64,000 nt of DNA from Sphingomonas horti (lineage in GTDB: Bacteria > Pseudomonadota > Alphaproteobacteria > Sphingomonadales > Sphingomonadaceae), in NCBI RefSeq assembly GCF_009753715.1, contig NZ_WQMS01000020.1, positions 62,001 to 126,000 on the forward strand, read 5' to 3'. Position numbers and translations under genes: made by a program. The first letter of the stretch is position 1; each line of letters begins with the position of its first letter. Below are positions 15,129 through 22,598 of the stretch, piece by piece. The notes under the pieces were generated by a model. It saw nothing but the letters and a program-made list of their open reading frames with translations. It was not told where the DNA came from and ran no database searches.

Positions 15129-16288
15129 CGGCCCCCTCCCAGATGCAGCACTTCCCTCGCGAAGCGCCCTATGTCCTCGTCATCGTGATACAGGCCGAGC
15201 CCGATCCGCAAGACGTCGCCGCGCACGTCGGTGATGGCGTCGCGGGCCATCAGCTCCGCCTGCCAGCGCTGGGCATGCGGCGAGCGGAAGGCGAGGAAGC
15301 GCGCGTGCGGTCCGCCGGTCAGCGGGTTCAGCAGCTCGGCGCCTTCCAGAGCCGTGCCACGGATTGCGTGCAGCAGATGCTCGTGCAGCCGGGTGACGTG
15401 CGCGGCGATCGCGGCCGTGGTCAGCCCCTCGGCTTCCAGCATCGCGCGGACGGCGAGGAAGCGATAGAGGCCGGACGCGTCGAAGGTTGATCCCATGAAC
15501 CGGCCGGCATCGGGCGCATAGCCGACCGCGCCGGGCGGCAGCGACAGGTCGTCGAACTCGGCATACCAGCCGGTGTAGACCGGGCGCGGCCCATAGCCCG
15601 GCGGCGCGTGCAGGAAGGCGACGCCTTCGCCAGCCATCGCGTATTTGTAGCCGCCCGCGACGTAGAAGATGCGGTCCGCGACGGCGCTTAGGTCGGTCTC
15701 GATCGCCATGAAAGCATGATAGCCGTCGTCGACGACCCACGGCCCGTCCGGCCGGGCGAGGGCGGCCAGCCGCCCGATGCCGTCGAAGACATGCCCTGAG
15801 TTGAACATCACATGGCTGACGAAAATCAGGTCGTGTGCGCCGCCCTCGGCCGCGCTCACGAACCGCTCGGCGAAGCTGTCGAACGGTTCGACGGGCACGC
15901 GCTCGACCGTCATTTCGCCCGCCGCTTCCCAGCGCGCGGACTGGCGGCGGAAGCTGTGGAACTCGCCGTCGGTCGCGAGCACGCGCAGCGGGCGAGGCCG
16001 TTCGATCGCGGAAACGAGGCGGACGATCAGCTCGTGCGTGTTCGGCGCGAAGACGATGGTGGACGGGTCCAGCAGGCGAAGCTCGCCGGCGACTTCCGCC
16101 TGCGTGCGGGGCCAGAGCTCGCCCATGATCCGGTCCCATTTCCGGTCGGCCAGCTTCGCCGCATCCTCCCACGCCTGCCACTGGCCGTCATGGCTGGCGT
16201 CCGGCCAGAGGTGATGGCTGTGCGCCGCCAGATGCAGCCGCTCCGGTGCGGCATCGAATGCGCGGCGAAACAGGTGTTTCCAGCTCAT
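15125..16288 (-). CDS. Kynureninase-like PLP-dependent enzyme (aminotransferase class V fold)
   Basis: A 387-aa fold-type I PLP enzyme. PLP-contacting residues are recognisable: VVDDGYHAF (Asp187/188, His191) and the Schiff-base lysine Lys215 in GGYKYAMAGEG. The N-terminus has the substrate-loop-like HLAAHSHHLWPDAS, and the later segment MGSTFDASGLYRF contacts the partner subunit in relatives. The gene directly follows tryptophan 2,3-dioxygenase on the same strand, so cleavage of kynurenine to anthranilate and alanine is the likely reaction. The protein is shorter than and divergent from classical KynU, so a different C-C or C-S lyase role remains possible. The start at 16288 has GAGAGGGGG upstream, drawn from the adjacent repeat. 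The stop overlaps phoD. Confidence 0.75.
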   Translation of the reverse strand: MSWKHLFRRAFDAAPERLHLAAHSHHLWPDASHDGQWQAWEDAAKLADRKWDRIMGELWPRTQAEVAGELRLLDPSTIVFAPNTHELIVRLVSAIERPRPLRVLATDGEFHSFRRQSARWEAAGEMTVERVPVEPFDSFAERFVSAAEGGAHDLIFVSHVMFNSGHVFDGIGRLAALARPDGPWVVDDGYHAFMAIETDLSAVADRIFYVAGGYKYAMAGEGVAFLHAPPGYGPRPVYTGWYAEFDDLSLPPGAVGYAPDAGRFMGSTFDASGLYRFLAVRAMLEAEGLTTAAIAAHVTRLHEHLLHAIRGTALEGAELLNPLTGGPHARFLAFRSPHAQRWQAELMARDAITDVRGDVLRIGLGLYHDDEDIGRFAREVLHLGGGR

Positions 16289-16291
16289 ATT

Positions 16292-16432
16292 CCCCCTCTC
16301 CCGAGGGGAGAGGGCGACTCGCGGCAAAGCCGCGAGCGGGGTGAGGGGGTGCGGGGCATGACGGCCAAGCGCCCGATCCCCTCACCCGCTCGGCGCTGCC
16401 GCGCCGAGTCGACCTCTCCCCATGGGAGAGGT
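16292..16432. repeat. Palindromic repeat, CTCTCCC/GGGAGAGG type, between kynA and the kynureninase-like gene
   Basis: The arms are CCCCTCTCCC...GGGGAGAGGG at the left and CCTCTCCCCATGGGAGAGG at the right. Between them are CGCGGC...GCCGCG, GCGGGGTGAGGGG and its complement CCCCTCACCCGC. The same internal plan recurs at 35708-35842 and, in part, at 44880-45031. It splits a likely kynA-kynU-phoD transcription unit. Its left edge provides the purine-rich stretch just before the kynureninase-like start codon. Confidence 0.82.
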
Positions 16433-16445
16433 GAGGCGGAGAAAA

Positions 16446-17234
16446 TCACAGCAAAGTCCTCAGCGACCACAGCTCCGGGAACGCGCGCTTCGCGACCGTC
16501 TCCTGCAGATACTTCACGCCCGCCGTGCCGCCGGTGCCGCGCTTGCCGCCGATGATGCGGGAGACGGTGAGGACGTGCTTGTGCCGCCAGGTCGCCATAG
16601 CGTCGTCGAGGTCGACCAGTTTCTCGGCGAGCTGGTACAGGTCCCACCATCGCTCGGTGTCGCGATAGACTTCGGCCCAGGCCGCCTCGATGCGGGGATC
16701 GGGCGTGTAGGGCTGCGTCCAGTCGCGATGGAGTGCTTCAGCCGGCACGTCGAAGCCGGCGGCGGCGAGGGCGGCGTTGGCGTCATCCCACAGGCTCGGC
16801 TGCTCCAGCGCCTCGCGCATCGCGCGCTGGGCTTCGGGGCGATCCTTCTGGTAATCGAGGAAGCGGCCATCCTTCAGCCCCAGCAGATATTCGACGGTGC
16901 GGAACTGGTCCGACTGGAAGCCGGAGCTGGTGCCGAGCACGCCGCGAAACCGCGAATAATCGGCAGGCGTCATCGTCGCGAGCACGTCCCACGACATGGT
17001 CATCACCGCCTGGATGCGCGAGACGCGTGCCAAGCCCTTATAGGCCGGCACCAGCTCGCCGCCGCGCACTTGGCGCTTGGCGAGCTTCAGTTCGGCGATC
17101 ATCTGTTTCAGCCACAGCTCCTTGGTCTGGTGGATGATGATGAACAGCAGCTCGTCATGGCGGTCGGACAGCGGGTGCTGGGCGGACAGGAGCTGGTCGA
17201 GCCCCAAATAGGAAGCATAAGTCACGTCGGTCAT
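16446..17234 (-). CDS. kynA: Tryptophan 2,3-dioxygenase
   Basis: This 262-aa heme enzyme opens the indole ring of L-tryptophan with O2 to give N-formylkynurenine, the first step of the kynurenine pathway. Conserved stretches are TYASYLGLDQLLSAQ, HDELLFIIIHQTKELWLKQ, FRGVLGTSSGFQSDQFR and VSRIIGGKRGTGGTAG. The proximal heme ligand is expected in TWRHKHVLTV. The start at 17234 has AGGAAG upstream and gives the standard family length. The frame extension to 17432 overlaps the divergent gene and is rejected. The gene leads a minus-strand set with the kynureninase-like gene. No kynurenine formamidase is in the window. Confidence 0.95.
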   Translation of the reverse strand: MTDVTYASYLGLDQLLSAQHPLSDRHDELLFIIIHQTKELWLKQMIAELKLAKRQVRGGELVPAYKGLARVSRIQAVMTMSWDVLATMTPADYSRFRGVLGTSSGFQSDQFRTVEYLLGLKDGRFLDYQKDRPEAQRAMREALEQPSLWDDANAALAAAGFDVPAEALHRDWTQPYTPDPRIEAAWAEVYRDTERWWDLYQLAEKLVDLDDAMATWRHKHVLTVSRIIGGKRGTGGTAGVKYLQETVAKRAFPELWSLRTLL

Positions 17235-17258
17235 GCGGCTTCCTATCGTGCCGCACGC

Positions 17259-17276
17259 GTTCCGGTAAGCCGGAAC
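17259..17276. promoter_or_regulatory. Inverted repeat upstream of kynA, possible operator
   Basis: GTTCCGG (17259-17265) and CCGGAAC (17270-17276) form a perfect 7-base dyad with a 4-base spacer. It sits 25 bases upstream of the kynA start, in the divergent region shared with the secreted-protein gene at 17338. Its position would suit a repressor or activator of tryptophan catabolism. No regulator gene is adjacent. Confidence 0.4.
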
Positions 17277-17337
17277 CGCTTTCCTTTTGCGCGAGCGTGG
17301 ATCATGCTCCCGCTCCGTCCGAACAGGGGAGGACGCG

Positions 17338-17787
17338 ATGATCGCATTGACGCTGATGCTCGCCGCCGCGATGCCGGCTCCCGCCGAACAGGCGGCGATC
17401 TTCAAGGCCGCGGGCGCGACCCGGCGCGGCACGATGTGGATGATGTGCGCGGAAGAGCCGCGGCCGGAAGGCGCGGCGATCGAGCTCTACCGCGATCTGA
17501 ACGGCGACGGCCGCCCCGAATCGATCGTCAGCGAAGGCGGCACTTTCTGCTACGGCGCGCAGGAGGCCGGCTATGCGGTGCTCAGCAAACAGCCGGACGG
17601 AAGCTGGCGCAAGCTGACCTCCGGCCCCGGCATCGCCGAACCGATGAAGACCAAAGGCGCCGGCGGCTATCCCGACCTGTCGATCGGCGGTCCCGGCTTC
17701 TGCTTCCCGGTCGTGCGGTGGAATGGCCGGGAGTATGTGAACCAGCGGTTCGAATATGAGGGGAAGCCGTGCCGGCCGGGGCGGTAG
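17338..17787 (+). CDS. Secreted hypothetical protein with a DxDGD repeat-like motif
   Basis: A 149-aa protein with a short signal peptide (MIALTLMLAAAMPAPA). It contains ELYRDLNGDGRPESIVSEG, a calcium-binding FG-GAP/dockerin-like loop, and four cysteines (MCAEE, FCYGA, FCFPV, KPCRP) that could form disulfides. AGGGGAGG lies just upstream of the ATG at 17338. The gene is divergent from kynA and stands alone. I do not recognise a specific family beyond small periplasmic proteins of sphingomonads with this NGDGRPE motif, and no function is proposed. Confidence 0.75.
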   Translation: MIALTLMLAAAMPAPAEQAAIFKAAGATRRGTMWMMCAEEPRPEGAAIELYRDLNGDGRPESIVSEGGTFCYGAQEAGYAVLSKQPDGSWRKLTSGPGIAEPMKTKGAGGYPDLSIGGPGFCFPVVRWNGREYVNQRFEYEGKPCRPGR

Positions 17788-17856
17788 GTGCATCTCAGAC
17801 GAATTGGAGTGTCCGATCCGCTGCGGACGCATAATCGCCATGCAAGACTTCACCCG

Positions 17857-18063
17857 ATGAACGAGCCTTCTATTGAGGGACTGTTGTTAGCTCTTGTCGG
17901 CCTAGTGGGGCTTGGCTTCGGATTTGCCCGACGAGAGATGCCGCTCAACTTTCGCGTGGACACCAGTCGCGATAGAAACCCCGTCGGCTTCTGGGCACTC
18001 GCCGGCTTTTATGGCTTCGTGGTGATCGTCGGCATCATGATAGCGATCCGCTACGCTCGGTAG
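17857..18063 (+). CDS. Small two-helix membrane protein, hypothetical
   Basis: A 68-aa frame beginning MNEPSIEGLLLALVGLVG, with two hydrophobic segments (residues ~6-22 and ~45-63) separated by a polar loop containing DTSRDRNPVGFW. Two short membrane-spanning proteins of this type are common next to unrelated genes. The longer frame from 17788 adds a non-hydrophobic leader of low plausibility. No clear Shine-Dalgarno sequence precedes 17857. Codon use is less GC-biased than in the neighbours, which could mean recent acquisition or weak selection. Confidence is moderate because support is compositional only. Confidence 0.5.
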   Translation: MNEPSIEGLLLALVGLVGLGFGFARREMPLNFRVDTSRDRNPVGFWALAGFYGFVVIVGIMIAIRYAR

Positions 18064-18101
18064 CGGTCATTTATCCTTTTGCGCCCGCCGCGCCCTACAC
18101 G

Positions 18102-19367
18102 TTAGCGGACGAGCACCCCGCCCTTCATAACGGCGGCGACATGCTCCAGCACGCGAATATTCGTGAGCGGATTGCCTTCCACCGCGACCATATCCGCGAA
18201 GAACCCAGGCGCGACGCGCCCGACCTTATCCTGCCAGCCAATCAGTTCGGCGGCTGACACGGTCGCGGACTGGATCGCCTGCATCGGGGTCATGCCGTAG
18301 CGGACTATATAGGCGAACTGGCGGGCGTTGAGGCCGTGCGGGTAGACGCCGGCGTCGGTGCCGTAGCCGATCCTGACGCCCGCCTTCACCGCCTTGGCGA
18401 AGCCCTGGCGCTGGGCTTCGGTCGTCTCGTCGTTCTTGCGGAGATATTCGGCGGGCCAGCCCTGCTTGCGCCCTTCCTCGGCGACATAGTCGCCATTGTA
18501 GATGTCCATGACCAGCCACACGCCTTTGGCCTTGGCGAGCGCGATGCCTTCGTCGTCGATCAGGCTCGCATGCTCGATCGAGCGGACGCCGCCGCGGATC
18601 GCCGCCTTGATGCCCTCCGCGCCGTGGGCATGGGCGGTCGCGTAGCTGTGATGCGCCTTCGCGACCGCGACGGCGGCGCGCACCGCGTCCTCGTCGAGCT
18701 CGATCTGTCCCGGCTCGGTGCCGATCGCGAGCACGGCGCCGGTCGCGATCAGCTTCAGGAAATCGGCGCCGCCGGCGAAGATGCGCTCGGCCTTGTCGCG
18801 GACCTGGGCCGGCGTGCTCGCCTCGCCGAAGCGCATGTCCTCGGGCATCGTCATGCCCTTCACATTCACTTCGCCGCCGCCGCCCGGCTTGGTGATGTAG
18901 GCGCCGGCGACGAGCATGCGCGGGCCGGGGACCAAGCCTCGGTTGATCGCGTCGCGCAGCGCCACGTCGGTGAAGGCGCGGTATGTGCCGACGTCGCGCA
19001 CGGTGATGAAGCCGGCGCGGAGCGTGGTCAGCGCGTGGTTCGCGCCTAAGAGCGCGGTCGCGGCCGGCGAGGTCTTGTAGGGCAGCAGCGGATCGGACGA
19101 GTCGCCGACATCGGCCAGATGCGTGTGCAGGTCGATCAGGCCCGGCAGCACCGTGTAGCGCGACCAGTCGACGATTTCGGCGCCGGCGGGCGGCGCTTTC
19201 CAGGCGCCGACTTCGGCGACCTTGTCGTTCTCGACGCGGATCATACGGTTGCTCAGCACTTGCGCCGTCGCCGGGTCGATCAGCCGGCCGGCATGGACAT
19301 AGACGGTCCGTGCCTCCGCCGGCGCGACCGCGATCAGCGCGGCCATCGCTGCCAGCATCCATTTCAT
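18102..19367 (-). CDS. Exported metal-dependent amidohydrolase (imidazolonepropionase-like)
   Basis: This 421-aa protein has a signal peptide (MKWMLAAMAALIAVAPAEA) and an amidohydrolase-superfamily TIM barrel. The metal ligands are visible as LIDLHTHLAD (His81, His83), a Lys in DFLKLIATG, AHAHG (His), SIEHASLID (His) and GTDAGVYPHG (Asp). The closing strand region NPLTNIRVLEHVAAVMKGG is typical of the prolidase/imidazolonepropionase-related branch. It likely hydrolyses a dipeptide- or amide-like substrate in the periplasm. GGGAGGA lies before the start at 19367. It is divergent from trmB. The exact substrate is not known. Confidence 0.9.
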   Translation of the reverse strand: MKWMLAAMAALIAVAPAEARTVYVHAGRLIDPATAQVLSNRMIRVENDKVAEVGAWKAPPAGAEIVDWSRYTVLPGLIDLHTHLADVGDSSDPLLPYKTSPAATALLGANHALTTLRAGFITVRDVGTYRAFTDVALRDAINRGLVPGPRMLVAGAYITKPGGGGEVNVKGMTMPEDMRFGEASTPAQVRDKAERIFAGGADFLKLIATGAVLAIGTEPGQIELDEDAVRAAVAVAKAHHSYATAHAHGAEGIKAAIRGGVRSIEHASLIDDEGIALAKAKGVWLVMDIYNGDYVAEEGRKQGWPAEYLRKNDETTEAQRQGFAKAVKAGVRIGYGTDAGVYPHGLNARQFAYIVRYGMTPMQAIQSATVSAAELIGWQDKVGRVAPGFFADMVAVEGNPLTNIRVLEHVAAVMKGGVLVR

Positions 19368-19423
19368 CGCCCCGTCCTCCCTCGCCCTTGGCTTGTGCGT
19401 CGGGCGAAGCTAGCGCGCCCGGC

Positions 19424-20101
19424 ATGACCGATCCACTGACGATCCGCCGCCTTTACGGCCGCGCCAAGGGGCACAAGCTCCGCGCGGGGCAGGAAGAGCT
19501 GCTGGAACACCTGCTGCCGAAAGTGAGCGTACCCGAGGGGCCGCTCGACGCGCGCACCCTGTTCGGCGACGATCGGCCGCTGGAGTTCGAGATCGGCTTC
19601 GGCGCGGGCGAGCATCTGGCGGCGCAGGCCGAGGCGCGGCCGGACCACGGCTTTATCGGCTGCGAACCGTTCCTGAACGGCGTGGTCGGCGCGCTCGCCA
19701 AGATCGACGATCGCGAACTCGGCAATGTCCGGGTGCATATGGGCGATGCATTGGACGTGCTGGAGCGGCTGCCCGACGCCTCGCTGGAGCGGCTCTACCT
19801 GCTCCATCCCGACCCGTGGCCCAAGGCGCGGCATGCGAAGCGGCGGATGGTCAATCACGGCCCGCTCGACCTGATCGCGGCGAAGCTGAAACCCGGCGGC
19901 GAATTCCGGCTGGGCACCGACGATCCGGTCTATTGCCGCTGGTCGATGATGGTGATGAACCAGCGCCGCGACTTCGAATGGCAGGCAAAGACGGCCGCCG
20001 ATTTCCTCGCACGCCCCGCCGACTGGCCGCAGACCCGCTACGAGGCCAAGGCTCGGCGCAAGGGCCATGAAGTCTGGTATTTCCGCTACATCCGCCGCTG
20101 A
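19424..20101 (+). CDS. trmB: tRNA (guanosine(46)-N7)-methyltransferase
   Basis: TrmB (225 aa) uses S-adenosylmethionine to methylate G46 in the variable loop of tRNAs. The SAM-binding motif EIGFGAGEHL lies near residue 50, and the family signature LLHPDPWPKARHAKRR near 125-140. Substrate-contacting residues appear in LGTDDPVYCRWSM and the C-terminal GHEVWYFRY. The ATG at 19424 (MTDPLTIRRLYGRAKGHKL) gives the usual length. The frame is open back to 19310 but overlaps the divergent amidohydrolase gene. The start lacks a strong ribosome-binding site. Confidence 0.95.
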   Translation: MTDPLTIRRLYGRAKGHKLRAGQEELLEHLLPKVSVPEGPLDARTLFGDDRPLEFEIGFGAGEHLAAQAEARPDHGFIGCEPFLNGVVGALAKIDDRELGNVRVHMGDALDVLERLPDASLERLYLLHPDPWPKARHAKRRMVNHGPLDLIAAKLKPGGEFRLGTDDPVYCRWSMMVMNQRRDFEWQAKTAADFLARPADWPQTRYEAKARRKGHEVWYFRYIRR

Positions 20102-20201
20102 GTCTTCGTCGCACGACGCGCCGGCTCCGTCGACCGGTCGTTTCGCCTGGTAAACGCGCCGCTAACCGCGCTCGCTCCAACTTCAACCGGGGTGAAAGAC
20201 G

Positions 20202-20882
20202 ATGCGTATCCTGATGGCGGCGGCTGCCGCCTTGCTTTGCACGACCGCGGCCAACGCGACCGTGACCGACGATTTCAACCGGCCCGATGCGCTGACGATC
20301 GGCGACAATTACGACGTCGAGAACGGCAATTTCCGGATCAGCGGCAGCAAGGCGATCACGACCAATTTCGTGTCGCTCGCGACCTACAGCAATTCGACCT
20401 CGGTCAGTGCCGGCCTCGACGCGTCGCTGCGCGGCATCGACGCGGGCAGCTATGTCGCGCTGTCGTTCGGTTATGGCACCGCGAACAGCTATTTCATCAA
20501 GGTGCAGGACAATAACGGCGACGGCTTTTTCGACATGTACGGGTTCGATACGGGCAACAACGAGCTGAACGGCCCGTTTGTCGGACTGAACCCGTTCCAG
20601 GCCGGCCAGATCGACGTCAGCGTCGACGGAACCGTCGCAAAGCTCAGCATCTTCGCCAATGGCGCGACCCAGACCTACAGCTTCGATTACGGCTATGCGC
20701 CCGGCAACACCCGGGTCGGCTTCGGCCTGAACCGGCAGGGCGCGGCCGACAATTTCCGCTTCGACGCGGTGACCGGCGGCAACGCGGTGCCGGAGCCGGC
20801 AAGCTGGGCGCTGATGATCGGCGGCTTCGGCCTGGCCGGCGCGGCCGCCCGCCGTCGGCGCACGGGGGCTGGGTTCGCGTGA
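20202..20882 (+). CDS. PEP-CTERM sorting-signal protein
   Basis: A 226-aa exported protein with a signal peptide (MRILMAAAAALLCTTAANA) and a concanavalin/LamG-like beta-rich body starting VTDDFNRPDALTIG. It ends in the PEP-CTERM signal: VPEPASWALMIGGFG, a short hydrophobic run and the basic tail RRRRTG. A DNNGDGFFDMYGFD loop resembles a calcium site. It is expected to be transported by Sec and processed by an exosortase at the envelope. The start has GGGGTGAAAG upstream. It is convergent with the PQQ-dehydrogenase-like gene across a terminator hairpin. Confidence 0.86.
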   Translation: MRILMAAAAALLCTTAANATVTDDFNRPDALTIGDNYDVENGNFRISGSKAITTNFVSLATYSNSTSVSAGLDASLRGIDAGSYVALSFGYGTANSYFIKVQDNNGDGFFDMYGFDTGNNELNGPFVGLNPFQAGQIDVSVDGTVAKLSIFANGATQTYSFDYGYAPGNTRVGFGLNRQGAADNFRFDAVTGGNAVPEPASWALMIGGFGLAGAAARRRRTGAGFA

Positions 20883-20888
20883 CTCCAA

Positions 20889-20919
20889 ACGCCCGGCCGC
20901 TTGACCGGCGGCCGGGCGT
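20889..20919. terminator. Bidirectional terminator hairpin
   Basis: ACGCCCGGCCGC (20889-20900) and GCGGCCGGGCGT (20908-20919) form a perfect 12-base stem with a 7-base loop. It lies between the convergent PEP-CTERM and PQQ-dehydrogenase-like genes and touches the stop codon of the latter. No T-tract follows on either side, so the efficiency is uncertain. Confidence 0.65.
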
Positions 20920-22064
20920 CAACGCGCGGGCGTCAGCTTCAGCAGCCGCGCGCCTTTCCCGTCCTCCAGCAGCCAGACCGTGCCTTGCGGGCCTTGGGCC
21001 ACGTCGCGGATGCGTGCGCCCATGTCCCAGCGGTCGGCCTTCGCCGCCGTGTCGCCGTCCAGCGTCACGCGGATCAGCGCTTCGCCCGACAGCGCCGCGA
21101 TCAGGCCGGAGCCGCGCCAGCGCGGGAACAGCGATCCCGAATAGATGATGAAGCCGCCCGGCGAGATCGACGGATTCCAGGAGAGTTTCGGCGCCGCAAA
21201 GCCGTCACCCGGGTGGTGGTCCGGGATCGGCGATCCATCGTAATTGTCGCCGTTCGAGACGACCGGCCAGCCGTAGTTCCGGCCCGGCAGGATCATGTTC
21301 AGCTCGTCGCCGCCCTTCGGGCCCATCTCGGTTTCCCACAACCGCCCGTCGGCGGCGAAGGCGAGGCCATAGGGGTTGCGATGGCCGCTGCTCCAGATCT
21401 GCGAGCGCGCACCGGAGCCGGAGATCGGATTGAAGGGCGGCGTCGTCCCGTCCGGATAGAGGCGCAGGATCTTGCCGAGCGTCTGGTTCGGGTCCTGTGC
21501 GGGCGTCTTCCGCTGCCGCTCGCCCGAGGTCAGGAACAGATATTTGCCGTCGGGCGAAAAGGCGATCACGCCGCCGAATTGCCCGCCGCTGCCGTCCGAC
21601 CCCTGCCGCCAGATCACCCGCAACCCATCGAGCCGCGCAGCGCCGTCGGCTTCGACCAGCTGCGCCCGGGCGAGCGCCAGGCTGCTGCCCTTCGGCCGGG
21701 GCTCCGAATAGGTCAGATAGATGTCATGGTCTTGAGCGAACCTTGGCGACAGGGCGACGTCCAGCAGCCCGCCCTGATTGACGAACGCGACCTTCGGCAC
21801 GCCCGCCACGTCGATCGTCTCGCCGCCCGGCGCCCAGAGTTTCAGCACGCCCGGCTTCTCCGTGACCAGCAGCCGCCCGTCGGGCAGGAATGCCATCGCG
21901 AAGGGCCGGTCGAAGCAGCCTTCGACGGTCATGTCGAACGGGCGAGCCGAAGCCGTGCGAGCCTCCGACGGACGCTCGGCATCGGCGCCCTTGCTCGCGC
22001 CGCCAGCCGATCCACAGCCGGTGAGGACGGCCACAGCCAGGGCGGATATCAAACGCATGCGCAT
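20919..22064 (-). CDS. PQQ-dependent sugar dehydrogenase-like lipoprotein (copy A)
   Basis: A 381-aa protein of the soluble glucose dehydrogenase / sorbosone dehydrogenase fold, a six-bladed propeller. It carries a lipoprotein signal with lipobox VLTGC (Cys17), so it is probably membrane-anchored. Family stretches are PFAMAFLPDGRLLVTEKPG, NQGGLLDVALSPRF, GGVIAFSPDGKYLFLTSGERQ, GHRNPYGLAF, ETEMGPKGGDELN and GRNYGWP. These correspond to the propeller blades and PQQ/Ca2+ contacts. It oxidises an aldose or alcohol substrate, as inferred from the family. A paralogue lies at 23964-25130, on the other side of the MNIO cassette. No PQQ synthesis genes are in the window. Confidence 0.9.
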   Translation of the reverse strand: MRMRLISALAVAVLTGCGSAGGASKGADAERPSEARTASARPFDMTVEGCFDRPFAMAFLPDGRLLVTEKPGVLKLWAPGGETIDVAGVPKVAFVNQGGLLDVALSPRFAQDHDIYLTYSEPRPKGSSLALARAQLVEADGAARLDGLRVIWRQGSDGSGGQFGGVIAFSPDGKYLFLTSGERQRKTPAQDPNQTLGKILRLYPDGTTPPFNPISGSGARSQIWSSGHRNPYGLAFAADGRLWETEMGPKGGDELNMILPGRNYGWPVVSNGDNYDGSPIPDHHPGDGFAAPKLSWNPSISPGGFIIYSGSLFPRWRGSGLIAALSGEALIRVTLDGDTAAKADRWDMGARIRDVAQGPQGTVWLLEDGKGARLLKLTPAR

Positions 22065-22183
22065 CGCTCTCTAACAGCCGGACGGCCGGTCGGGTTCAAG
22101 TCGCGGTGGCGGGACGCTGCGACCGGGGTGCAGGGTTAAACGACCGAATACTGCGTATCGCCGTGTCCGCGGCAGTGGATTGC

Positions 22184-22192
22184 TGATATAAC
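22184..22192 (+). promoter_or_regulatory. Possible extended -10 promoter of the MNIO cassette
   Basis: TGATATAAC at 22184-22192 reads as an extended -10 element (TGn plus TATAAC). It lies about 130 bases upstream of the candidate precursor gene, in the 255-base region divergent from copy A of the dehydrogenase. A good -35 element is missing. It is listed as a candidate only; the rest of this intergenic stretch shows nothing clear. Confidence 0.3.
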
Positions 22193-22319
22193 CAGCCGCG
22201 CGGAGTCGCTTACCCCTGCGTGCGTTGGGACAGCCAAAGCGCAGGTGGATGAGAGTGCTCGTTTCCGGCACCGGATCACGGCTGTCGACCCCGATGGGGA
22301 TTGGCAGAGGAACGACGTC

Positions 22320-22583
22320 ATGGAACCGACCTTAACCGCAACCCAGAAATCGACGACCAGAGGGCGCGCGGCCCAGATTTCGATCGGCGCGAAGGGGGAC
22401 CTGCGCGCGGTGCGCGTGTCCCATCCGGGCAAGCTTTCGCCGGACGAGATCGCCCGGATCGACAAGGTGCTGATCAACGACGTGATCAAGGACCTGACCG
22501 GTTGCGCCTGCCTGTCCGGCACGATCGACGTGATCTGGGAGAAGCAATTCGACCGCATCCTCGACGTCCAGCTCGGGCACTGA
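22320..22583 (+). CDS. Candidate RiPP precursor / substrate peptide of the MNIO enzyme, with CAC motif
   Basis: An 87-aa protein with no signal peptide. The N-terminal third (residues 1-30) is polar and looks disordered. The middle (38-58) is predicted helical, with KLSPDEIARIDKVLINDVIK. The C-terminal third holds the only two cysteines in TGCACLSG (Cys62, Cys64), followed by TIDVIWEKQFDRILDVQ. The ATG at 22320 has GAGGAAC 7 bases upstream. A GTG at 22245 is in frame but lacks a ribosome site. The gene is 15 bases upstream of a DUF692 enzyme gene, and such enzymes modify cysteine or C-terminal residues of small peptides encoded next to them. That role is inferred from the neighbourhood. I do not recognise the sequence itself. 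Confidence 0.7.
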   Translation: MEPTLTATQKSTTRGRAAQISIGAKGDLRAVRVSHPGKLSPDEIARIDKVLINDVIKDLTGCACLSGTIDVIWEKQFDRILDVQLGH

Positions 22584-22598
22584 CGAGGGACAGGGGGC

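Noticed and set aside
22245-22319. A GTG start 25 codons earlier for the candidate precursor
   Set aside because: No ribosome-binding site precedes it, while GAGGAAC lies at good distance before ATG 22320. It cannot be fully excluded.
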